Source: Deferribacteres bacterium (GTDB taxonomy: Bacteria > Chrysiogenota > Deferribacteres > Deferribacterales > Geovibrionaceae). From it: a stretch of DNA of 64,000 nucleotides. The notes beneath the pieces are model-generated. The model did no database searches, was not told the DNA's origin, and saw nothing but the letters and a program-made list of their open reading frames with translations. The translations under genes were made by a program, and so were the position numbers. Location: assembly GCA_023395255.1 (NCBI GenBank), contig JAEWZN010000010.1:186001-250000 (forward strand), read 5' to 3'. Below are positions 41,588-50,175 of this stretch, in pieces (within the stretch, counting starts at the first letter, position 1; the number at the start of each line of letters is the position of its first letter).

Positions 41588-43852
41588 TTACGCCTTAGCT
41601 ATTTCTGCGAACTGGTCGTGTATGGCAACGCCCGGTGCGCCTGTTTTGAATGTTCCCATGTCAGCTTCGGCATCATCCACCAGCTCCTGAACATTGAAGT
41701 CTGTTTTGCCGCCGAACCATGCCTCATAAAGCACAAGGACATCCTCTGCTATTATGTCTGTGATTCTCGCCTTTACGGTTACACTGCCTGTTTTGTTGGT
41801 GAGTTTTACCGTTTCGCCGTCTTTTATCCCTTTCTTAGCCGCAGCTTTGGGGTTGATGTACACATACGGCTCAGGGTTGAAGTCTCGCATGTAGTCAAGG
41901 TTGTTGAACTGCGAGTGCAGGCCGAACTGTGTATGCGGGGTGAGCACACGGAACTTGTCGTATGCCTTTCTCGGCGCTTTGTATTCGGGAAGCTTGGTGT
42001 GTCCGTAATCTGCGGCGAGGTCAGAACTGAACTCGTATTTACCTGACGGAGTGCCGAATTTCAGTTCGTTCCATGATGCGCTGGAGGGGAGCTGAGCCTT
42101 GCGGGGGCCTTTTTTCAGGTCTTCCCAGCTTTTGATTCCGAACAGCTTGTGGATTCCGTCGTTAAACTCCTTTTCCATCCAGACTTTGGTATCTGTTATC
42201 TGCGGGAAAGTGCAGGAACCGGCTTCAAGCTCATTCATTTTTTCGGAGAGCATGGCGGCTATCTGGAGGTCGGACTTGGCCTCGTACTGCTCCGGTATTG
42301 CTTTTTCATTAAGCCCTATCCAGTAATGCCAGTAGGATACATTCACGGTGTATTCCTCAAACAGGGTGGTGCAGGGGAGAACAATGTCGGAGTTTTCCAC
42401 GGTCTCGTTGAAGAACTGATCCACGGTTACCACCATCTCCAGTTTATCGAACGCCTTTTTCAGTTTATTGCGGTCAAAGTCCTGCGCAAACGGGTTTTTA
42501 CACGCAATCCAGAGGAGCCTTACCGGCGGTTCGTTGGTGGTGAGGATTGATTCTGCTATCTTGTTGATGTTTATTGTTCTGTCAGAATATGCCGCCTGCT
42601 TGCCTTCTGTTTTGTCAAACTCGCTCTTAATTTTATCCTTGCCGAGGTAACCCACTGAGCCTTCGGGCTGTTTCTGCACCATGGCGTTATAGTTGAAGCC
42701 CCATGTGTAGAGGTGGCCGTATCTTGCTCCGCCCCCTTCAACACCTATGTTGCCTGTCATAGCGGCGACTGCGTCAATGGCACGGACATTCGCCCCGCCG
42801 TTTGCGTGGCGCTGGAGACCGTAGCCCGCCCAGATTGTGGCGGGTTTTGCTGATGCGAATTCCTCAGCCACCTGTCTGATTATTTTTGCGGGAACGCCGG
42901 ATTTTTTGGCAGCCCACTCAACTGTCACATTCTTTTTCAGGTATGCGGCAAATTCTTCAAAGCCTTTGCTGTGCTTTTCCACAAACTCTTTATTAACAAG
43001 CTTTTTATCCAGAATATGCCTTGCCATTCCGAGGGCGAGTGAGCCGTCTTCGGATGTTTTCACCCTTATGTAAAGGTCTGCCTTTGCCGCTGTCTGGGTC
43101 ATTATGGGGTCGATTACCACAACCTTTGCGCCCCTTTCCTGAGCTTCATAGACAAACTTCATGGAGTGTACGGAGTTCCACGCGGGGTTGCCGCCCCAGA
43201 TTATTATATATTTCGCCTTAACCATATCTTCGGGATCGTTGCACCACATGTTGCCCATGTCAAAATTCTGGGCATCTATCCCCGCAGGCCAGCAGGGTGT
43301 GCCCACAAACCTTGTGGTGTAGCCGAGGGAGCTCATCATCCCCTCAACTCCGTAGTGGGTTATGCCGAAGTTGCCGGAATATTTGTCCAGAGCCATTCCG
43401 AGGAGTGAGCCGTCCTTCTTTTTTATCTCAAGGATTTTGTTTGAGATCTCTGTCAGCGCCTCATCCCAGCTTATCCTTTTCCAGTTGCCCGTGCCTCTGC
43501 CTATCTGCTTCATGGGGTATTTTATCCTGTCGGGGCTGTAGACCCTTCTGGGATAGCTGAAACCCTTCACGCAGAGCGCTCCGCCTGTGAATGTTGACTC
43601 CTGCGCACCCTCCACGAACTTGAGCACACCGTCTTTGACGTATGACTTTATGCTGCATGTGTCGTAGCAGTTTCTGGGACAGGCATTGCGGAATGTTTCG
43701 TATCCGCCTTCATAATGCGTTCTTTCCCATTCTGCCGCCTGAAGAATGCCCGACGGGAGTGACGAGAGTATACCCGCCGCTGCCGCACTCTTGAGAAACG
43801 AACGTCTGCTCAGGGGACAGAGCGCCGCTTCCTTCAATAAATCAGTCTTCAT
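41588..43852 (-). CDS. Tat-exported molybdopterin oxidoreductase catalytic subunit, substrate unknown
   Basis: About 754 residues. ATG at 43852 follows AAAGGAGAAAGT and overlaps the stop of the TorD-like gene. A Tat signal SRRSFLK (15-21) is followed by a [4Fe-4S] site CPRNCYDTC...LCVKG, and later by a guanylate-cofactor-binding core. GTPCWPAG places a Cys where the PsrA/PhsA/NapA group has the Mo ligand, unlike the Ser of TorA or DmsA. Size, Fe-S partner and chaperone fit polysulphide, thiosulphate, selenate/arsenate-type or DMSO-type reductases. The actual acceptor cannot be decided from sequence alone. Confidence 0.88.
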   Translation of the reverse strand: MKTDLLKEAALCPLSRRSFLKSAAAAGILSSLPSGILQAAEWERTHYEGGYETFRNACPRNCYDTCSIKSYVKDGVLKFVEGAQESTFTGGALCVKGFSYPRRVYSPDRIKYPMKQIGRGTGNWKRISWDEALTEISNKILEIKKKDGSLLGMALDKYSGNFGITHYGVEGMMSSLGYTTRFVGTPCWPAGIDAQNFDMGNMWCNDPEDMVKAKYIIIWGGNPAWNSVHSMKFVYEAQERGAKVVVIDPIMTQTAAKADLYIRVKTSEDGSLALGMARHILDKKLVNKEFVEKHSKGFEEFAAYLKKNVTVEWAAKKSGVPAKIIRQVAEEFASAKPATIWAGYGLQRHANGGANVRAIDAVAAMTGNIGVEGGGARYGHLYTWGFNYNAMVQKQPEGSVGYLGKDKIKSEFDKTEGKQAAYSDRTININKIAESILTTNEPPVRLLWIACKNPFAQDFDRNKLKKAFDKLEMVVTVDQFFNETVENSDIVLPCTTLFEEYTVNVSYWHYWIGLNEKAIPEQYEAKSDLQIAAMLSEKMNELEAGSCTFPQITDTKVWMEKEFNDGIHKLFGIKSWEDLKKGPRKAQLPSSASWNELKFGTPSGKYEFSSDLAADYGHTKLPEYKAPRKAYDKFRVLTPHTQFGLHSQFNNLDYMRDFNPEPYVYINPKAAAKKGIKDGETVKLTNKTGSVTVKARITDIIAEDVLVLYEAWFGGKTDFNVQELVDDAEADMGTFKTGAPGVAIHDQFAEIAKA

Positions 43853-44400
43853 ACTTTCTCCTTTGACATCACTATGGATGTCACCTCGTTTTTGATCCAC
43901 CCGTTAAGCAGATTCAGCACATGCACAACTGCCGCGGTTTCATCAGCGTGCTCCTTAGCGCGTTCCACAAATCCGGGAACCCACATATACATATGCATTG
44001 CCGTCAGTTGTTCATATAGTTCCGCAAAGTTTTCATCAGCCTCTTTGATGCGGCGTATTATGCAGCATGCGTCAAGCTCAACCGGAAGCAGATCTTCCGG
44101 CATTTTCCCCTTGGCAGCGAGGCTGAGACCTGCTGCGGCATATATTGATTTGACTTTTTCTGTGGTTTCGCCGTTGATGCGCCCTTCCGGGTCAAGATAA
44201 ACAGAAGCCGCCATAGGAGCCTTCGGCGGCATAGGGCCTATGAAAAGCCTGTTGAACAGGAACTCCTCTTCATCCCAGTTGATTCCGCTGTCTGCTCCGC
44301 ATTCTGTCTGTGTAATGCGGGCGTATGCTTCCTGCATTTTTTCTTTTGTGCCGTAATGAAAAAAATCCCGGAAGGCCTCAATCAGTCCAATTGAATCCAT
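43849..44400 (-). CDS. TorD/DmsD-family molybdoenzyme chaperone
   Basis: A 183-residue all-helical cytoplasmic protein. FNRLFIGPMPPKAPMAASVYL resembles the F-x-x-LF-GP-x-P-x-PP-x-ESVY segment of TorD family members, and HMYMWVPGF the C-terminal H..W...F element. It binds the Tat signal and apo-form of the following catalytic subunit until cofactor insertion. It is first in the operon, with GAGGG upstream of the ATG, and its stop overlaps the next start (ATGA). Confidence 0.87.
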   Translation of the reverse strand: MDSIGLIEAFRDFFHYGTKEKMQEAYARITQTECGADSGINWDEEEFLFNRLFIGPMPPKAPMAASVYLDPEGRINGETTEKVKSIYAAAGLSLAAKGKMPEDLLPVELDACCIIRRIKEADENFAELYEQLTAMHMYMWVPGFVERAKEHADETAAVVHVLNLLNGWIKNEVTSIVMSKEKV

Positions 44401-44422
44401 AACCGTACCCTCGCTTTGTTTA

Positions 44423-44498
44423 GGGTATGTTAGTCCTTAAGGAATAGGGGATAAATGTGGGGAAAAGGGTATTTATCGGGTATGAATCCATACCCGAT
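44423..44498. promoter_or_regulatory. Promoter-proximal palindrome and phased GGGTAT repeats
   Basis: A perfect 10-bp inverted repeat (ATCGGGTATG at 44475-44484, complement at 44489-44498) lies between the PAS-LuxR regulator and the TorD-like gene. GGGTAT also begins at 44423, 44467 and 44478; the spacings 44 and 11 bp are whole helical turns. Read on the other strand these are ATACCC elements like NarL-family heptamers. They probably bind the LuxR-type regulator encoded next door. The palindrome could also act as a weak terminator for that gene. Confidence 0.5.
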
Positions 44499-44509
44499 GA
44501 TGCGGAGTT

Positions 44510-46162
44510 TTATCTGTTGTTAAGATAAGTGAACAAGCTGACATCCCTGCCGCTGAGTCCCAGCTTCTTGCGGATGTTCTTTCTGTGGGTCTGCACTGTG
44601 TCGAAGGAGATGTTCATGCTCTCTGCTATCTCCTTGCTGTCAGAGCCGGACTGAATAAGCTGACAGATCTGTATCTCCGCCTTTGTGAGCTTTGCCATGT
44701 TTGCGGCGTTGAGCGTGCCGGTGCCTTCCGTCAGCCCCGCAAGGAGATCTCTTATTATTCCGGCGTACATAGTTCTTATTTCCGGGCTGGTTTCAGCGGC
44801 AAGCTTCTGAACAGAGGGAATTATATTGGTCACCACCTTCTGGGATATGCCGAGCATCAGCTCTTCCTTCTCTCTGTCTATTGTTTTGAGCACGTTGCGC
44901 AGGGTGACGTTCATCTCCTCCGCCTTGGTTTTCTCCTCTTTGAGGTGCTCCTCCATTGCCTTCTGGCGGGTTATGTTGCGGATTATTATGTGGAAAAAGT
45001 CTCCGCTGTCCAGCCGGAACCTGTTGAGGGTTATGCTGGTGGGGAAGGAGTCCCCCTGAGCGGTCACCCCGCTGAACTCGCCGTTCCATATCTCCCCTTC
45101 GGGCATGAGCATGGCGGAGCGCATGGCATCTATGCTGCCCGGATGAATGAAGCGGACACAGCTTTTGCCTTCGATCTCCTTTTCCGGCAGGCCGAATATC
45201 TCTGCGGCTTTGAGGTTGGCCTGAACAATTTTCAGGCTGCTGTCGGCGAGGATTATCCCCTCGCCCGCGGAGGAGAAGAGTGAGCGGAAAAGCTTCTCCG
45301 ATTCTGCAAGCTCCTGCGTACGCTTGGTCACTTCCTGCTCAAGCCTCATGCGCTGATCGGCTATGTATGTTATGTCATTGAGAACAATCACATAGCCTTC
45401 CGAGGCGAGAGAAACTTTTTTAAGGGGTATTATCACAAGAGAATATATTGAGCTGCCGTCAGGTGTGGTGATTTCGTGGGTTTTATCAAACGGATAGCGG
45501 TCTAGAAATTCCGCAAAGCTGCACCCCGGCCTGAAAACATCAAGAACGTTGAGCCCTTCGGTTCTTTCACCGAACCTTTTTCCGGCTGATGCGTTCATTT
45601 CCAGTATCTGCCCTTCGCCGTTTACCGTAATGAACAGATCCGATGCGGATTCCAGTATGTTCTCGAATTTATTTTTAAGAAGAGTGAGTTCACGGTTTTT
45701 GTTCTGGAGAATTGTGGCGGTTTCGGCTGCATTGCGCGAATGCCAGTCAGCAACGGTGATGGTTTCCATCGCATCCAGAATCCTACGGAGCTCTATGTAG
45801 TTCAGGAGTTTTTCCGCAGGGTCGGCATCCTGCTCCAGAATAATGTCCTCAACTGCGTGGAGAAGGGTCTTGAAGCAGCCGAAGAATGATTCCTCGCCTA
45901 TTCCCCGTTCGTAGTGTCTGTGTGCTGATTTGAGCAGAAATTCGGCTACATTGCGCCCGTTTGAGAGAACAGCGGTGAAATCCGGAGCTAGCCCCTGATT
46001 GATATATGTACGGACAGGGATGATTATTCCGTGCAGGCTGAGGATGCAGTCCTCCCGCTTTGCGGTGGTATGCTCCAGATACCCGGCGCTTTTCATGCGT
46101 TCAGTCCAGTTTGTGAGAAAGGTTTCCGTTTCTTTTAATATGTGCTCAAGGAGATTTTTCAA
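44510..46162 (-). CDS. PAS-domain LuxR-type transcriptional regulator
   Basis: A 550-residue cytoplasmic protein with no membrane helix. The N-terminal ~170 residues are helical. Two PAS domains follow (about 170-275 and 295-405; NDITYIADQR, EIFGLPEKEIEGKSCVRFIHP), separated by a coiled coil (EQEVTKRTQELAESE). A second coiled coil leads to a C-terminal LuxR/NarL helix-turn-helix (KLTKAEIQICQLIQSGSDSKEIAESM, then TVQTHRKNIRKKLGL). There is no kinase or receiver domain, so it appears to be a one-component sensor. It sits beside the molybdoenzyme operon and phased heptamer-like sites, suggesting it controls that operon. Confidence 0.85.
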   Translation of the reverse strand: MKNLLEHILKETETFLTNWTERMKSAGYLEHTTAKREDCILSLHGIIIPVRTYINQGLAPDFTAVLSNGRNVAEFLLKSAHRHYERGIGEESFFGCFKTLLHAVEDIILEQDADPAEKLLNYIELRRILDAMETITVADWHSRNAAETATILQNKNRELTLLKNKFENILESASDLFITVNGEGQILEMNASAGKRFGERTEGLNVLDVFRPGCSFAEFLDRYPFDKTHEITTPDGSSIYSLVIIPLKKVSLASEGYVIVLNDITYIADQRMRLEQEVTKRTQELAESEKLFRSLFSSAGEGIILADSSLKIVQANLKAAEIFGLPEKEIEGKSCVRFIHPGSIDAMRSAMLMPEGEIWNGEFSGVTAQGDSFPTSITLNRFRLDSGDFFHIIIRNITRQKAMEEHLKEEKTKAEEMNVTLRNVLKTIDREKEELMLGISQKVVTNIIPSVQKLAAETSPEIRTMYAGIIRDLLAGLTEGTGTLNAANMAKLTKAEIQICQLIQSGSDSKEIAESMNISFDTVQTHRKNIRKKLGLSGRDVSLFTYLNNR

Positions 46163-46347
46163 ATCAAATGACCTCCCGCTGACCTGATAAAGAATGGTTT
46201 ATTAATTGTAATAAATCAACAGTAAATTAGCAGGATAACGGCCTACCGTTCAGCGTATAACGGGGGAACAGCCGCCCTAAAGCTGGGCGGCTTATGCACA
46301 GATTGATTTTCGATCTAAATTAACAGAGTCAGCTGCTCAGGGTAGTT
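46163..46347. other. Intergenic gap with a GC-rich hairpin
   Basis: Non-coding. A perfect 8-bp hairpin (AGCCGCCC at 46270-46277 with GGGCGGCT at 46285-46292) lies ~55 bp downstream of the flavoprotein stop. It has no T-run on either side, so it is not a classical terminator. I see no gene. Confidence 0.45.
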
Positions 46348-46962
46348 TTATCCCTCCTTTTCTGTCACAGCGTCAGGGAAGGAGGCCATGTGCGGTTTTA
46401 TGGCTCTGCCCAGCCAGTCGATGACTTCGGCTATGTGCGTCATGTTCGCCAGCCCTTCCTTATCGTTTGCCGCATCCCCTTTGTGGAGACCGTAAACCAT
46501 GTTCCAGTAAGTTGAGCCGGGGATTATCATCCTTGAGATCATGAAAAGGTGGTTAATGGTATCAACCGTGTGGGTTGCGCCGCCGCGTCTCACTGCGGAA
46601 ACTCCTGCTCCGATTTTGCCTTTCAGGGCGTTTCCGTTTGCCATGGCCACGAAGCCCGAACGGTCTATAAGCGCTTTGGTCTCCGCTGTTACATCAGCGA
46701 AATATGTGGGAGAACCGATTATTATTGCATCCGCCTTCAGCATTTTTGCGAACACAGGGTTAAAGGCATCATTTATGATGCATGTTCCGTCACCGCGTTT
46801 GAAACAGGCTCCGCAGGCTGTGCAGCCTTTTATGTCTTTGCCGCCTACAGTTTCAAGCTCGGTTTCCCAGCCTTTTTCCCTGAGAGTGTCAAGGACAGTG
46901 TTGAGGATAAGCGTTGTGTTGCCGTTTTTGCGGGGGCTTCCGTTAATTGCAAGTGCGTACAT
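46348..46962 (-). CDS. NAD(P)H-dependent FMN/iron-sulfur flavoprotein
   Basis: A 204-residue flavodoxin-fold protein. The FMN phosphate loop is NGSPRKNGNTT (8-18), and GSPTYFADVTAETKALIDR is the second flavin-binding segment. A Cys cluster CTACGACFKRGDGTC near residue 47 has the compact spacing of iron-sulfur flavoproteins (Isf type), so it may hold a [4Fe-4S] centre beside FMN. Likely role is quinone, oxygen or peroxide detoxification. It is divergent from an HxlR-family regulator, a pairing typical of redox- or electrophile-responsive reductases. Confidence 0.85.
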   Translation of the reverse strand: MYALAINGSPRKNGNTTLILNTVLDTLREKGWETELETVGGKDIKGCTACGACFKRGDGTCIINDAFNPVFAKMLKADAIIIGSPTYFADVTAETKALIDRSGFVAMANGNALKGKIGAGVSAVRRGGATHTVDTINHLFMISRMIIPGSTYWNMVYGLHKGDAANDKEGLANMTHIAEVIDWLGRAIKPHMASFPDAVTEKEG

Positions 46963-47048
46963 TATAGTTTCCTCCCTCTTTTATTCATCTTGATTAAAGA
47001 AAATAGAGGAGTAATATGTTTCTGGCAAGTACTGTAATTTTTTTCATG

Positions 47049-47063
47049 TACTTACAAAAAGTA
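47049..47063. promoter_or_regulatory. HxlR-type operator between divergent genes
   Basis: A perfect inverted repeat, TACTT at 47049-47053 and AAGTA at 47059-47063 around ACAAA, just before the HxlR gene. A further AGTACT lies ~25 bp upstream. Such TACTT-N-AAGTA palindromes are typical binding sites of HxlR-family repressors (YodB/QorR type). Confidence 0.55.
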
Positions 47064-47077
47064 TAGCTGGTGATTTT

Positions 47078-47485
47078 ATGCAGGTCTGCAAAATAAAAGA
47101 GTTTAACGGCAAAATGTACAGGTGTTACTTTGAGCTTACTGTCAGGGTGCTGTCCGGCAAGTGGAAGGCTCTTATTCTGTACAGGCTCGCTGCCAGGCCC
47201 GTCATGCGCTTCGGCGAGATACGCAAAAGCATGCCCGAAGTAACGGAAAGAATGCTCAGTAAGCAGCTCAGAGAGCTTGAGGATGACGGACTCATAAACC
47301 GTGAGGTTTATAACCAGATTCCGCCCAAGGTTGAATACCGCCTGACGGAAATAGGCTCAAAGCTTATCCCGATCCTCATGATGATGAAGGACTGGGGCGC
47401 TGAATATGAGGAGCATCTGGGCGGGCGGGGTTTATTCTGCTCATCTGAGTACGAACAGCCGGAAGAGAAGGTAAACGCTGAATAG
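47078..47485 (+). CDS. HxlR-family winged-helix regulator
   Basis: A 135-residue MarR-like regulator of the HxlR family. The N-terminal Cys (MQVCKI) is where thiol-sensing members have their redox Cys. The DNA-binding wing is represented by LSGKWKALILYRL, RFGEIRKSMPEVTERMLSKQLRELEDDGLI and VEYRLTEIG. It is likely to repress the divergent flavoprotein gene and itself through the palindrome at 47049-47063. Confidence 0.9.
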   Translation: MQVCKIKEFNGKMYRCYFELTVRVLSGKWKALILYRLAARPVMRFGEIRKSMPEVTERMLSKQLRELEDDGLINREVYNQIPPKVEYRLTEIGSKLIPILMMMKDWGAEYEEHLGGRGLFCSSEYEQPEEKVNAE

Positions 47486-47528
47486 AATAAGAGTGCATTC
47501 AAAATACTGCGGCAATACTGATTCCGAT

Positions 47529-47560
47529 TATAAAAAAACGGCATCCCGAAGGATGCCGCC
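47529..47560 (-). terminator. Terminator of the isocitrate dehydrogenase gene
   Basis: A perfect 8-bp stem (CGGCATCC at 47539-47546 with GGATGCCG at 47551-47558) with a four-base loop is followed leftward by seven T residues. It lies 30 bp after the gene and could also stop the convergent HxlR transcript weakly. Confidence 0.88.
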
Positions 47561-47590
47561 TTTAAAATCTATTTTTGCCAGCAGTGCTGA

Positions 47591-49952
<2,362 letters not shown>

Positions 49953-50175
49953 TCAATATTAGCTTCCGCAATGTTATAACATCATTTATTTTTGGAAATA
50001 TCAGTATTATCAGGCTTGGCCGGTGCGCTTCTGCTCATTATAAAACACGCACCGACAGAAAATGAGCTTCTGTTCTTTATTTTGGTGCGCAATTCCGCTC
50101 AAGATCACGGTTATTATGCAGATATTAAATATCAATAGCGAGATAAGGAGGGTAGGGGAGGATTTTTGCAAATGA

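Noticed and set aside
46270..46292. GC-rich hairpin as a terminator
   Set aside because: A perfect stem, but no T-run follows on either strand.
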